This document shows positions 16,803 through 26,627 of a stretch of 62,863 nucleotides of DNA, in pieces. Position 1 is the stretch's first letter. Every line of letters starts with the position of its first letter. The notes below the pieces were generated by a model. That model had not been told where the DNA came from and searched no databases. It worked only from the letters and a program-made list of their open reading frames with translations. Origin of the DNA: Alphaproteobacteria bacterium. Lineage in GTDB: Bacteria; Pseudomonadota; Alphaproteobacteria; Rickettsiales; JABCZZ01. A program made the position numbers and the translations under genes. The DNA is taken from assembly GCA_013288985.1 (NCBI GenBank), contig JABDAT010000004.1, positions 1 through 62,863 of the forward strand, given 5' to 3'.

Positions 16803-18063
16803 TCACCACCCCCATCACATGTTGTGCCCAGCGCTCCAGCGCGGTGCGTTTTTCGTCCAGATAATCGTGTTTGTTATATGTTTTTTGCAATCCGGGTTTA
16901 GCGTGGCCTAACACTGCATCACGGGCTTCGCGGCCAACACCCAATGCGGCCATCCCACTTTCGCACGTCACGCGGAAGTCATGTACCCGATAGGCAGCCA
17001 GTGTTTTTACTTCTACACCTTCTGGGGTGCTTTCCTGTACAATCTTCTGTGCCAATGTATCCAATCGTGCCTTGGCCTTACTGAAGCCACTTATCGGGCA
17101 TTCTCCAGCAGTGGTGGTAAACAGAAAATCGCCTCTGTTCCAGCGTGGCAATTTTTCCAGAATGTCCCAGACCTGCGGTGCCAGCGGCACTACATGGTCA
17201 CGTTTTCCTTTGTAACGTTCGCGTGGAATATCAAGGCATTTCTGCCGCTCACTGATTTCTGGCCTGCTTGCGTCGGCAATTTCGCGCAGACGCTGACCTG
17301 TTAGCATAAGAACCTTATACATCGATCCAAAGGGGTATTCCATTTGTTCTGCAGCCTTCCAGATAGCACGCAATTCCCAATCTGCTAATGCCCGTCCGGC
17401 CTCCTGCACCGGACGCAGGTCGCGCCGCGCCATTCCGGCCAGTGGATTTGCAGATATTATTTCACGGTCTGCAGCAAAGTTAAATATCCGGGACAGGTGT
17501 TTGCGTATCTCGCGGGCAATACCTACACGCTTATCCTTTATTAAATTATCCAGCAGCTCATGCACATCGCTACGGCGGATTCCACTGATGGGACGATTTC
17601 TCCATTCAGGGAATACATGTAATTCCATCATCCGTTGTGTAGCGTGCCAGTTTCTTGTGCTGGGCTTAGCGTGTAATTCAATAAAGCGCTTTACTACGCT
17701 TTCCATGCTATTGGTGACGCGTTGCAATAATTCCTGCTGTCGCAGTACAATTGGGTCACGGCCTTCTGACGCAAGCCGTAATGCATCGCGTGCTTTCTCC
17801 CGAGCTTTTACCAAATCTACTATAGGCCACACGCCTAATGTCAGACGCTGCTGCTTGCCTTTTAGAATATGACCTTTGCTACTTAATCCACCTGCTCCGT
17901 CAACACGGTATATAAGCGACCAGCTTTTTACGCCTTTTTCAGTAACCCGGATACAAAGACCAGGTACTGTTGTATCTCCGAGTTCTAACCTTCCTGTAGG
18001 GGGAGGGCGGAGGCGTTCTATGGCAAGCGAGGTAAAAGTCTTATTCATCGTTTTCTCAGGCAA
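16795..18063 (-). CDS. Tyrosine integrase, P4 type (DUF4102 N-terminus)
   Basis: This 422-aa recombinase likely inserts the element into tRNA-Thr. The N-terminal DUF4102-like arm domain (PGLCIRVTEKGVKSWSLIYRV, LTLGVWPIVDLVKAREKA) precedes the SAM-like core-binding region (about 120-210) and catalytic domain. Catalytic residues visible are Arg258 (LTGQRLRE), Lys285 (RYKGKR), His361 and Arg364 (HDFR), His387 (LGHAKP) and nucleophile Tyr396 (KTYNKHDY). Start could be the sixth codon ATG. It lies 8 kb from attL and 4 kb from attR instead of adjoining one. Confidence 0.93.
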   Translation of the reverse strand: MPEKTMNKTFTSLAIERLRPPPTGRLELGDTTVPGLCIRVTEKGVKSWSLIYRVDGAGGLSSKGHILKGKQQRLTLGVWPIVDLVKAREKARDALRLASEGRDPIVLRQQELLQRVTNSMESVVKRFIELHAKPSTRNWHATQRMMELHVFPEWRNRPISGIRRSDVHELLDNLIKDKRVGIAREIRKHLSRIFNFAADREIISANPLAGMARRDLRPVQEAGRALADWELRAIWKAAEQMEYPFGSMYKVLMLTGQRLREIADASRPEISERQKCLDIPRERYKGKRDHVVPLAPQVWDILEKLPRWNRGDFLFTTTAGECPISGFSKAKARLDTLAQKIVQESTPEGVEVKTLAAYRVHDFRVTCESGMAALGVGREARDAVLGHAKPGLQKTYNKHDYLDEKRTALERWAQHVMGVVSE

Positions 18064-18263
18064 AGCATATTAAGGTAACTAACTACAGAACGTTGCTGTC
18101 AGTTACTCGAATATACCTAATAACATTCAGAAAAACAATGATAATATGTCACACTCGGTGTAACCTGAGGTTGCTTTGTGTTGCAGGAAATTAAAAACCA
18201 ATGCCACAAGCTTATTAACAATTTCTTCAGTAAAAATAGGCATAATGGTCAAAAGAGCAATTT

Positions 18264-19370
18264 ATGACTATAACATCCAAAATGAAAACAGAATCACTGA
18301 TTCCAGAATTAAGCACAATTGTTGGTGATGTAACTGAACACCGCTTAAATCCAGAACAATTAGCTGCTGCCGATAAGGTGATTGATAAGAATCTTATGAC
18401 TGCCAATGCCAGCGATGCGGATAAACTCACAGGCTCTATGATAAAAGCCTTTCTTCAATTGCCTTTTGAGGATGGAAACATTACAGAGGCGTTGACCCAT
18501 TTTGTGCAAGCTGATTATGAGATAAGTAACGAAAAACTCATCCATAATGGAAAAATGGCTACTACCGATACACGCATAGCAGTTGGTGGGCTGGCATCTG
18601 ATGCTTGGTCAATCAGTCACGTTATCACGGATGCATTATCTACCAATTCCTCTCCCTATCAAAGTATTAGCAATAATGTGGGCAAGCAAATGGCTATGCT
18701 TATATATGGTTGTGAGAAGGTAGTTTCTTATTATCCTCATCCTTTCGATGTACTAGAGGAAGAATTCAAGAAAAATGGCATTTCACCTTTTAAAGATATC
18801 CATATGCTTGAATTTGCCGGTAACCGCCATTCCGTTGTTGCAAATCAGAAACGGGGCGTTGCCAAATTGTTTGGCAGTTTTAATTTACATAATGGAGCAG
18901 CGGAAGGTCGGGCAAGAGTGGATGGCCAAGGATTTGTTTCATTAGCTAATCCAGCAGGTCTTCCTAACCGTGAATCTGGGGTTAATTATATAATTGCACG
19001 TAATGTGTTTAATGACGGTGCAATGGAGGAAGCTAGCCTAGCTTATGATAATGTACGTAATTTGCTTTGCGTATTTTCCAATGCGTTACCGGATACCGGA
19101 AGACTTTATATATCTACCAGTATCAGTGATATAATAGATGTCAGCCACTCAAAGGAGTTGTTGGAATTTACGGGATTTAAATTGGTTGGAGATATCAGTC
19201 ATAACAATAATTCTACGCCTTCTTATGTTTTAGCACGCGATTATCAGATTAAAGGCCCAGAGTTGATTAAGCCTGCTGAATTGGATGAATTACCGCACGG
19301 CAATTGGACAAAAATGGACCAAGACAGAGGAGCAAATATGGTAGGCAGGATAACTAAGGTGAGCTTGTAA
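18264..19370 (+). CDS. Unrecognised 368-aa island protein, possibly methyltransferase-like
   Basis: Divergent from the integrase. The protein is soluble, without signal or membrane segments. One stretch, NVRNLLCVFSNALPDTGRLYIS, resembles the strand-loop-strand of class I SAM methyltransferases (leader-PGGRL), and MLEFAGNRHSVVANQ could be an earlier strand, but no GxGxG loop is clear. It stops 74 bp from the convergent helicase gene. Function unknown; the methyltransferase suggestion is weak. Confidence 0.7.
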   Translation: MTITSKMKTESLIPELSTIVGDVTEHRLNPEQLAAADKVIDKNLMTANASDADKLTGSMIKAFLQLPFEDGNITEALTHFVQADYEISNEKLIHNGKMATTDTRIAVGGLASDAWSISHVITDALSTNSSPYQSISNNVGKQMAMLIYGCEKVVSYYPHPFDVLEEEFKKNGISPFKDIHMLEFAGNRHSVVANQKRGVAKLFGSFNLHNGAAEGRARVDGQGFVSLANPAGLPNRESGVNYIIARNVFNDGAMEEASLAYDNVRNLLCVFSNALPDTGRLYISTSISDIIDVSHSKELLEFTGFKLVGDISHNNNSTPSYVLARDYQIKGPELIKPAELDELPHGNWTKMDQDRGANMVGRITKVSL

Positions 19371-19443
19371 CCCTTACCTAAATTATTTCTCGTAGCTGCT
19401 CGATAAGTATCGTTAGCTATTTAATTTAAAAATGCTGCTGAAT

Positions 19444-21885
19444 TTATAATTTTTGCCCAGTACCATCCGGCTTGCGGGGATCACGTTTAGGGTGTTTTCC
19501 CGCGTGAGAGGTAGACTGCCCTTGCAATTTAGGAACTAAAATGCCCCGTGCTTCCAATTCCGCTATAGCTTGTGGACTAACATAAAGCGCTTCTTTTCCG
19601 GTACTGCCAGTATATAGCCCTACCCATTCTGTTCGTACAGTTTCTTCTGGTATTCCTTTTGCAATCAACTCATCGCGAAATGCTTCGAGCTTTTTATTGA
19701 TAGCTACACTATAACCCAAGTATTTTTCTTGTAGTACGACTGCGTGTTGCCAGTTTTTTGGCACAGAAGGTGGTCTTTTCTCATTTAGGACAAGAATACC
19801 TCTTTCCTCTAATGCAGCAATAGCTTTTAGGCTTGCAAAAAGCGCATCTCTTCCTTTACTACCAGTATATCTACCTACCCATTCTGTTCGTACAGTTTCT
19901 TCTGGTATTCCTTTTGCAATCAACTCATCACGAAATGCTTCGAGTTTTTTATTGATATTCACATCCCCGCCCACGTATTTTTTTTGTAGTGCAGCTACGC
20001 TTTGCCAATTTTCTGGTGCAGGGCGTGGTTTTTCTTTATCCTTTACGATAAGAATGCCGCTTTTTTCTAATGCAGCAATTGCCTGTAGACTAGCATAAAG
20101 AGCATCTCTACTACCGTTGCCAGTATATAGTCCTATCCATTCTGTTCGTACAGTTTCTTCTGGCACTCCTTTTGCAATCAGTTCATCACGAAATGCTTCG
20201 AGTTTTTTATTAATAGTTTCACTGCTGCCAATATATTTATCTTGTAGTGCAGCTGCGCTATACCAGTTTTTTGGCACAGGAGGCGGCCTTTTTTCATTTG
20301 GAACAAGAATGCCTCTTTCCTCTAATATAGAGATGGTTTTCGGGCTAACATAAAGAATCTCTCTTCCATTATCACCTGTATATAGCCCAATCCATTCCTT
20401 CCACACAGTTTCTTTAGGTGTTTCTTGTGCAAGCAGCTCGTTCCGGAATGATTCAAGTTTTTTATTAATAGTGCTACTGTCGCCCACATATCGTTCAACT
20501 ATCATAGATGTATTTTGCCACCATTCGGGTGGCGGTGGCAGCCTTGTATCCGTATGTGCCTCTTGTGCCGCAGTGATCAGTTTTGCCATTTCTGTGTAGT
20601 CACTGTAAACGGTAAAATCTGGCAGTGTTATTTTTTCTGGATGCAACAATGTGGCAGGTTGTGGAGGCTCTCCTTTATGAGTATTTCGTACGGCAGTAGG
20701 GGAATAGATGGCGGCGTCTCCCAAAACTTCACCAAAAAGCACGGGCTGCATACCTTTAGGATAAAAATTCACGCCAAGGGCAATCTTGTCGCCATGCATA
20801 CGTGTAACGCGTCCCAACTGCTGTGAAGCAATCCAGGCTTGATTAGTAGGACGCAAAGATAAACAGACCTGTGCGTTTGTCGCGTCAAAACCTTCAATCA
20901 ATAAGTCGGCATTGCACAACACTTTGATTTTGCCACTTTCAAAATCCGCCTTTATTCTCTTGCGCTCGGCAACAGGTGTATCGCCACTGATGGCAACGGC
21001 AAATCCTTTTCCAAATTGCTTATTAAACTTGTCAGCCGTTTTTTGGGCCGCTTCTACTCCTTGCGTAAAAAGCATAGTAGACTTGCCAAAAACCTGGCCA
21101 ATATCGTCATCATGATGCGTGGCATAGAAATGTATGGCACTGTTAATCATTGCATCATTATTGGCAATCCGCTCCAATTCTGCGATTGGAATGTCGCTAT
21201 CCTGCTTGTATGCAGAGAATTCCTCCTCGTCGATGGTCACTTCCATCGCTGCTGTTTTGGCTCCTTTACATACGATGTTATCGCGCAAAATAGCTTCGCG
21301 CAGTTTCAAGTGATATGCAGGTGATTTGCCGCCGAATAATTTCACTGCAGGGCCAGGTGTTGCACTGCATCCGATAACAACTGAATTTTCTAAAAACGGT
21401 TGTATTTGAGCTTCGCGCACCTCTCCTGTAGCGCGATGCATTTCATCAAAAATTACTAGCGGGCGGTTTTCGGGATTAATGAGGCCTGCTTTAGCCAAGT
21501 TAACAAAACCATCATAGCTTGTAATGAGTCCTTGAGCAGCCAGTGCTGTGGATTTTTCTGTGTCACCTCGTGTGCTGTCGTATACGCCGAATTTATTGGG
21601 ATTAACTTTAAGTTTATTGGCAAGCGTATGTTCGCTGTCTTCATTCAGCCCTTGACGCGGAGTCACTACAATAAATGGTACACCTGCGGCAATGGCTGCT
21701 GTCATAAAGGTCATGGTTTTGCCAGACCCGGTAGCCATATCGAGATATAAAGTATTATCACCTTTATCCAGCGTATCAGCGATTGCCTGACAAGCTTCTG
21801 TCTGGTGAGGACGCAAAATATGCATGCCATGATCAAGCACGTTTTGGATGTTGCGGGCGATTTGTTGTAATATGGTCAGTTGCAT
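19444..21885 (-). CDS. SF2 helicase with four tandem C-terminal modules
   Basis: An 813-aa protein. The N-terminal half is a DEAD/DEAH (type III restriction-like) helicase: Walker A ATGSGKT (51-57), FDEMH (146-150), SATPG (174-178), and motif VI QQLGRVTR (355-362). From residue 456 to about 785 it consists of four near-identical units of about 85 aa beginning at Trp456, Trp541, Trp627 and Trp712. Each has INKKLE-FR-EL, WIGLYTG and ALEERGIL-like elements. The units probably bind a nucleic acid or protein partner. There is no nuclease domain visible. A likely island defence or maintenance function is inferred from context only. Confidence 0.85.
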   Translation of the reverse strand: MQLTILQQIARNIQNVLDHGMHILRPHQTEACQAIADTLDKGDNTLYLDMATGSGKTMTFMTAAIAAGVPFIVVTPRQGLNEDSEHTLANKLKVNPNKFGVYDSTRGDTEKSTALAAQGLITSYDGFVNLAKAGLINPENRPLVIFDEMHRATGEVREAQIQPFLENSVVIGCSATPGPAVKLFGGKSPAYHLKLREAILRDNIVCKGAKTAAMEVTIDEEEFSAYKQDSDIPIAELERIANNDAMINSAIHFYATHHDDDIGQVFGKSTMLFTQGVEAAQKTADKFNKQFGKGFAVAISGDTPVAERKRIKADFESGKIKVLCNADLLIEGFDATNAQVCLSLRPTNQAWIASQQLGRVTRMHGDKIALGVNFYPKGMQPVLFGEVLGDAAIYSPTAVRNTHKGEPPQPATLLHPEKITLPDFTVYSDYTEMAKLITAAQEAHTDTRLPPPPEWWQNTSMIVERYVGDSSTINKKLESFRNELLAQETPKETVWKEWIGLYTGDNGREILYVSPKTISILEERGILVPNEKRPPPVPKNWYSAAALQDKYIGSSETINKKLEAFRDELIAKGVPEETVRTEWIGLYTGNGSRDALYASLQAIAALEKSGILIVKDKEKPRPAPENWQSVAALQKKYVGGDVNINKKLEAFRDELIAKGIPEETVRTEWVGRYTGSKGRDALFASLKAIAALEERGILVLNEKRPPSVPKNWQHAVVLQEKYLGYSVAINKKLEAFRDELIAKGIPEETVRTEWVGLYTGSTGKEALYVSPQAIAELEARGILVPKLQGQSTSHAGKHPKRDPRKPDGTGQKL
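19531..20520 (-). repeat. Four tandem ~255-bp coding repeats in the helicase gene
   Basis: Units begin near 20520, 20265, 20007 and 19752 on the minus strand. Units 2-4 share long identical DNA, for example around the codons for KKLEAFRDELIAKG, which implies recent duplication or ongoing gene conversion. Unit 1 is more diverged. Confidence 0.85.
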
Positions 21886-22150
21886 GCAATCTATGAGTAA
21901 TGGTCAGTGATAGCGCTGATATTACATCACATTATTGTTAATTTATTGTTACAGTTTGATGAAAATAGAGATAAATGCAGAGAATTAGATAAATAATACT
22001 TGGATTATAGGGTATCTCTGGGGGAGTAGGGAGTGAGGGTATTCAGTGTTATCCGAAGTTACCGTAGGAGACCAATCTGTTCGGTGTTGCACCCTATTAG
22101 TATAGGTATAACGTTGCTGCGTGTAACCGAGCGTTTCCGCGGATTGGTAA

Positions 22151-22197
22151 ATTGGTAATGACGGGGTCGCATGTTCGATTCATGCTAGCGGCACCAT
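22151..22197. repeat. attR: right 47-bp attachment repeat
   Basis: An orphan copy of the tRNA-Thr 3' half, identical to 8625-8671, marks the original chromosomal junction. The 21886-22150 stretch before it holds no gene I can see. Confidence 0.85.
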
Positions 22198-22250
22198 AAC
22201 ACACACTATTATAGTAATGATTCCGGTATAAGCTCTGTGAGCGGCGGGAT
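22193..22250. repeat. Sequence shared with the flank of the dispersed repeat at 36356
   Basis: Starting at ACCATAACAC inside the att repeat and running to GGCGGGATT, about 58 bp match 36357-36415 with around eight differences. It ties the chromosomal flank of the tRNA-Thr site to the dispersed repeat family. Confidence 0.7.
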
Positions 22251-22267
22251 TAGTAGAAGTGAAGGAG

Positions 22268-24094
22268 TTATTTCACAAACACATAGGTTCCCGGCGCATC
22301 GGCCAGCGGGGCATAACCCTCTGATTTATTGCCCATAGCAGGTGGCTTGTGCTTGCCTTTTGAGTGACCCACCAGCCATTTCTGCCATGATTCCCACCAC
22401 GAGCCTTCCTGCATGGGCGTTTGGTGCTGCCATTGGCCGGGAGGAATATAGCGCGCTGTGTGCTTTGCGGTGGCAATCTGGTAATTGCGGCCTTTATGAC
22501 CTGGCTCACTGACAATACCAGCATTATGCCCGCCACTCGTTAGCACGAACGTCACTTCGCTATCAGTCAGCAGATGAATCTTATAGACCGATTTCCAGGG
22601 AGCCACATGGTCGCGCACAGTGCCCACGCTGAAGATAGGGATATCGATATCCTCTAACGCCACAGGCTCACCGTTTACTTCATAGCGCCCTTCAGCCAGA
22701 TCGTTTTTAAGAAATAAATGGCTCAGATATTCACTATGCATGCGGTAAGGCATGCGCGTGGCGTCAGCGTCCCATGCCATGAGATCGTTCATATCCCTGC
22801 GCTTACCTTGCATATAATCATTGATAAGATGTGACCAGACTAAATCATTGGAACTTAGCATCTGGAATGCACCCGCCATCTGGGTTTTATCGAGATATCC
22901 CTGCTGCGACATCACATCTTCAAGGAAAGCAAGCTGGCTATCATCAACAAAAAGCAGTAACTCGCCCGCTTCCTGAAAATCCGTCTGGGTGGCAAAAAGC
23001 GTCATGGTTTTGAAAGAAATATCGCCTTTGCGTGCAAGCACCGCGGCCATGATGGAAAGGAGCGTTCCTCCGATGCAATAACCGGCTGCATGAACGGGTT
23101 GGCCGGTGATGGCTTTAATCGCTTTTAATGCTTCTTCGACACCCATATGCACATAATCTTCCATGCCTACGTCGCGGTCGGCGGCATCTGGATTTTTCCA
23201 TGAAATCATAAATACGGTATGGCCTTTATCCACCAGGTATTTGACCATCGAATTGTGAGGAGAAAGATCGAGGATATAATATTTCATAATCCATGCCGGA
23301 ACGATGAGAAGGGGCTCTGCATAAACCTCGGATGTCGTAGGCTCATATTGAATCAGCTCAATAAGCCGGTTGCGGAAAACCACCTTACCCTTAGTTACAG
23401 CAATATTTTCTCCGACTTTAAATGCTTCGGTTCCTGCCAGTGGCTGGCCAGTGGCATTACGTCTCTGATCATCCGCCCAATTGAGGCAGCCCTGCCAAAG
23501 ATTGGCGCCCCCTTCGCTTAAAGTGGTGGCGAGTGCGTCCGGGTTAGTCAGCAGATAATTGGAAGGCGAAAACACGTCTAGTAATTGCCGCGCAGTAAAA
23601 GATACAACATCCAGATGATGAGGCGATACGCCACGGACATTACTGGTAGCTTCCTTCCACCAATCCTCATACAGCAGAAATCCCTGATAGAGAAAATTAT
23701 ACGGCCAGTGCTGCCATCCGTTACTTTGGAAGCGCCTATCACCAGGAGATGGTAATATTAGCGGTTCGATTACTTTGTCTGCTGTGGCTTGCATTCCATA
23801 CCGGCCAAGCTTTCCAATTTTCTCAACCAGGCTTTTATGCAAGGAGAGTATCTTGTCAGGTGAAAATACCAGATGCATCAGCCAATCATGCCTCGCCATA
23901 TCGAGCGATGCGGGCGAAAGATTGCCGGTTAGCTTGGCAAGCTCGGCATGCAATATATGATCCAGTGTATAATTTTTCGGGGAGGGGACTATAGGCTTAA
24001 TTTGACCATTCTGCGCTACTTCAGTTACGTTCCTATTGTTGGAAATAATGACAGGCTTCTTTTTGGATAGGGGATTGGCCTCCATGGTTTTCAT
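22268..24094 (-). CDS. phaC: Class I polyhydroxyalkanoate synthase
   Basis: PhaC polymerises hydroxyacyl-CoA into storage granules. The 608-aa length fits class I. The lipase-like box GYCIGG carries the catalytic Cys340. The C-terminal GGHNAGIVSEPGH contributes the catalytic His, and an Asp occurs in VGTVRDHVAPW. The N-terminal about 45 residues are variable. An FNR-like site lies 52-65 bp upstream. The gene follows the N-ATPase operon in the same direction, with atpG ending 84 bp before its start; a phasin gene heads the same run of genes. Confidence 0.95.
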   Translation of the reverse strand: MKTMEANPLSKKKPVIISNNRNVTEVAQNGQIKPIVPSPKNYTLDHILHAELAKLTGNLSPASLDMARHDWLMHLVFSPDKILSLHKSLVEKIGKLGRYGMQATADKVIEPLILPSPGDRRFQSNGWQHWPYNFLYQGFLLYEDWWKEATSNVRGVSPHHLDVVSFTARQLLDVFSPSNYLLTNPDALATTLSEGGANLWQGCLNWADDQRRNATGQPLAGTEAFKVGENIAVTKGKVVFRNRLIELIQYEPTTSEVYAEPLLIVPAWIMKYYILDLSPHNSMVKYLVDKGHTVFMISWKNPDAADRDVGMEDYVHMGVEEALKAIKAITGQPVHAAGYCIGGTLLSIMAAVLARKGDISFKTMTLFATQTDFQEAGELLLFVDDSQLAFLEDVMSQQGYLDKTQMAGAFQMLSSNDLVWSHLINDYMQGKRRDMNDLMAWDADATRMPYRMHSEYLSHLFLKNDLAEGRYEVNGEPVALEDIDIPIFSVGTVRDHVAPWKSVYKIHLLTDSEVTFVLTSGGHNAGIVSEPGHKGRNYQIATAKHTARYIPPGQWQHQTPMQEGSWWESWQKWLVGHSKGKHKPPAMGNKSEGYAPLADAPGTYVFVK

Positions 24095-24145
24095 CTCGTA
24101 CTATTTGAATAAGACCGCACTTTACCTTCTATTTATGCAAAACAT

Positions 24146-24159
24146 TTGACCTGCATCAA
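24146..24159. promoter_or_regulatory. FNR/FixK-like box upstream of phaC
   Basis: TTGACCTGCATCAA matches TTGAY-N4-RTCAA. It lies between atpG and phaC, 52 bp before the phaC start codon, a position suited to activation. Confidence 0.6.
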
Positions 24160-24177
24160 AATGAGAGAAAAACAGAT

Positions 24178-25083
24178 TTAGGATTTCTGCTTTATATGTT
24201 TTTCTTCCATCGATACTACATATCCGGCAATGACATCAAAAAGCTCTTCGTCAATGGAACTTTGACGTAAGGTGCGGGAGTTTTGTTTTAAATCCTCCAG
24301 CAATTTATCGATATTTTTCTCCGCGCGCTGCATAGCAGCAAGGCGGCTGGTGTTTTCACTGGCCAGAGATTCGGCGCAAGCCCTAAACAGCGAGATAAAA
24401 AGATACTCACGTAGTAGCGTATATAAAAGCGGTGCCGTGTTGTCCCCAATGATTTCAGGCAAATTCCCCGTTGGCCATGCTGCCTGCGCTAAGGAATGTT
24501 GCCATGTTGCGTCAAGCGGCAGCAGCTTCTGACATGCCGGTTCATAGACAGTGCCGGAATCAGGACGATTATGAAATATATACATGCGTGAATACTCATC
24601 CTGCGTGAAACTAGCCGTGCTCTCCATCAGTATCTGCCCCACAAGCGATGTGATGGAAGTAATAGCGCCCGGCACTTCAAATGTTTTCTTTACCTTAAAG
24701 CTTGCGTCGCTCAGGCGTCCGTAAATACGTTCTCCCACGGCCCAGAGTGTTTTTGTACCCGGCAATGTATCAAGTTGTGTATGCACATAATCTGCCAACT
24801 GGTCATTAAACTGACCCACAAGACCTTGATCCGAGCCAAAAACAATCACAGTGATTTCCTGCGTCTTCTGTCCTGACCACTCACTCGCAACTATGGGTGC
24901 GCTTTGGCGGAAGCAGGCTGTCAGTCCAAGCTCCACCGTATGATAATAGTCCCCGAGCGCTTTGGTTGCCATCTCATACTGTCCGATATTGGAGGCGGCC
25001 TGCACCTTCATCGTACGCACCACAGATTCAAGCTGCTCTGCTCCAGTTATTTTGCGACGCAGATTTTCCAGCGTATTACTCAT
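24178..25083 (-). CDS. atpG: N-ATPase gamma subunit
   Basis: The central stalk subunit that couples rotation to catalysis. The 301-aa product has the paired terminal helices: N-terminal [26 protein letters not shown] and C-terminal [36 protein letters not shown] in the Rossmann-like middle is typical of gamma. It is last in the N-ATPase operon and overlaps atpA by 4 bp. Confidence 0.9.
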   Translation of the reverse strand: MSNTLENLRRKITGAEQLESVVRTMKVQAASNIGQYEMATKALGDYYHTVELGLTACFRQSAPIVASEWSGQKTQEITVIVFGSDQGLVGQFNDQLADYVHTQLDTLPGTKTLWAVGERIYGRLSDASFKVKKTFEVPGAITSITSLVGQILMESTASFTQDEYSRMYIFHNRPDSGTVYEPACQKLLPLDATWQHSLAQAAWPTGNLPEIIGDNTAPLLYTLLREYLFISLFRACAESLASENTSRLAAMQRAEKNIDKLLEDLKQNSRTLRQSSIDEELFDVIAGYVVSMEEKHIKQKS

Positions 25084-26627
25084 TGTGTTTTCTTTGTATC
25101 CGGCACCGGTTGGAATGGCGCCAAAACGTTGCCTGCGATTTGCACCATTACGCTACGGTCGGCATCGTTTAATGTCTCATTGGAAGAAAATCGCTGGAGT
25201 ATGGCTGCGGGAATCTCTGTCACTGTCGCGCAGAGGATATGCTGCGCGTCGTCCATTTTATCGTCCGGTATATTGTCAAACAATCCTTCGCCAAGTGCCA
25301 GCAGCATAGTAATCTGTTCAGTTACGCAGAGTGGTTCAGATTCCCCTTGCACCAGGCAACTGCGGATGCGCTTTCCATGAGCAATAATTTTGCTGGTGTG
25401 CGCGTCAAGCCTTGTGCCGAAACGGGCAAAGGTTTCAAGTTCCAGAAACTGGGCATAAGCAAGCTTGAGATCACCAGTGACAGCGCGGTAAGACGCGAGC
25501 TGCGCTTTGCTGCCGACGCGGGAGACAGATTTGCCTACATCTATCGCCGGTAAAATGCCAAGCTCAAACAATGTCGGCGAAAGATATATCTGGCCGTCCG
25601 TGATAGAAATAAGATTCGTCGGGATATAAGCCGAAATATCCTGCGCTTCAGTTTCGATGATGGGCAGTGCCGTCAGTGACCCGCCACCTTTCTCCTTACA
25701 TAAATGCGTTACACGCTCGAGCAGGCGTGAATGAATGTAAAAAATATCACCGGGGAAAGCTTCGCGTCCCGGTGGACGGCGCAGCAGAAGCGAAATCTCC
25801 CGGTAAGCGCGCGCATGATGCGTCAGATCATCATAGACGATGAGCACGTTATGGCCTTCTTCCATGAAATGCTCGGCAATGCTGGTAGCAGCATAAGGCG
25901 CGATATAGGTGAGGCCGGGTGGATCATTTCCTTCACTTACCACCACAATGGTATACTCCATTGCCCCATGCTCACGCAGGCGTGCAATAACCTTAGCGAC
26001 GGAAGAGGCGCGCTGGCCGATAGCGCAGTAAACGCATAACACATCCTTGCCCTTTTGATTCAGGATCGTATCAATAGCGATTGCGGTCTTTCCCGTCTGC
26101 CGGTCGCCCAGAATCAATTCACGCTGGCCGCGTCCGATAGGAATCAACGCATCAATAGCCATAATGCCGGTCTCAAGCGGCACGGTGACGGATGATCGGT
26201 CCATAATGGAAGGTGCCGGGCGTTCGATAGGAAGACGTTTACTGAAGACCACCGGGCCTTTATCATCAAGCGCGGCACCAAGCGGGTTAATGACGCGTCC
26301 GATTAAGCCGTCGCCCACCGGCACATCCATAACGCGCCCGGTACGCAAAACTTCAGACCCCGTCTGGAGCTGCCAGTAATTGCCGAGGAGAACGACGCCT
26401 ACCTCTTCTTCATCGACGTTAAACGCAATCCCGTAGATTTCGCCTGGAAACTTTACCAACTCCTCAAACCCGACATTCGGCAGGCCTGTAATCGTTGCAA
26501 TGCCGGTCGCTATATTCGCAAGTACACCTACTTCACGAAATTTCAGTTGCGGGGTTAATCTTTCCCGCGACTGCTTCATATCAGCGAAAGTTTTATCTAT
26601 AATGCTATGCAGGCTATCAGGCAGCAT
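25080..26627 (-). CDS. atpA: N-ATPase alpha subunit
   Basis: The non-catalytic nucleotide-binding subunit of the F1 head. P-loop GDRQTGKT, and a C-terminal domain of usual size. I chose the ATG at 26627 (MLPDSLHSI, 515 aa), which overlaps the atpF stop by 11 bp. A start at 26690 would add 21 residues within atpF. The gene order, with alpha after b and before gamma and no separate delta gene, is characteristic of the N-ATPase operons described in bacteria. Confidence 0.94.
   Translation of the reverse strand: MLPDSLHSIIDKTFADMKQSRERLTPQLKFREVGVLANIATGIATITGLPNVGFEELVKFPGEIYGIAFNVDEEEVGVVLLGNYWQLQTGSEVLRTGRVMDVPVGDGLIGRVINPLGAALDDKGPVVFSKRLPIERPAPSIMDRSSVTVPLETGIMAIDALIPIGRGQRELILGDRQTGKTAIAIDTILNQKGKDVLCVYCAIGQRASSVAKVIARLREHGAMEYTIVVVSEGNDPPGLTYIAPYAATSIAEHFMEEGHNVLIVYDDLTHHARAYREISLLLRRPPGREAFPGDIFYIHSRLLERVTHLCKEKGGGSLTALPIIETEAQDISAYIPTNLISITDGQIYLSPTLFELGILPAIDVGKSVSRVGSKAQLASYRAVTGDLKLAYAQFLELETFARFGTRLDAHTSKIIAHGKRIRSCLVQGESEPLCVTEQITMLLALGEGLFDNIPDDKMDDAQHILCATVTEIPAAILQRFSSNETLNDADRSVMVQIAGNVLAPFQPVPDTKKTQ

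Larger units (their letters stand above)
8625..22197. mobile_element. Integrative element in tRNA-Thr with P4-type integrase, about 13.5 kb
   Basis: A 47-bp perfect direct repeat brackets the segment: the 3' part of tRNA-Thr at 8625-8671 and an orphan copy at 22151-22197. Inside are a tyrosine integrase of the P4/DUF4102 type, an AlpA-like regulator, an archaeo-eukaryotic-type primase fused to an SF3 helicase, and accessory genes unlike the housekeeping neighbours. There are no capsid, tail, terminase or conjugation genes. This suggests a satellite-like or minimal integrative element that depends on a helper for transfer. Unusually, the integrase is in the middle rather than beside an att site. 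Confidence 0.85.

Noticed and set aside
8625..22197. Complete prophage or conjugative element
   Set aside because: No capsid, portal, terminase, tail, lysis, relaxase or secretion genes can be seen.
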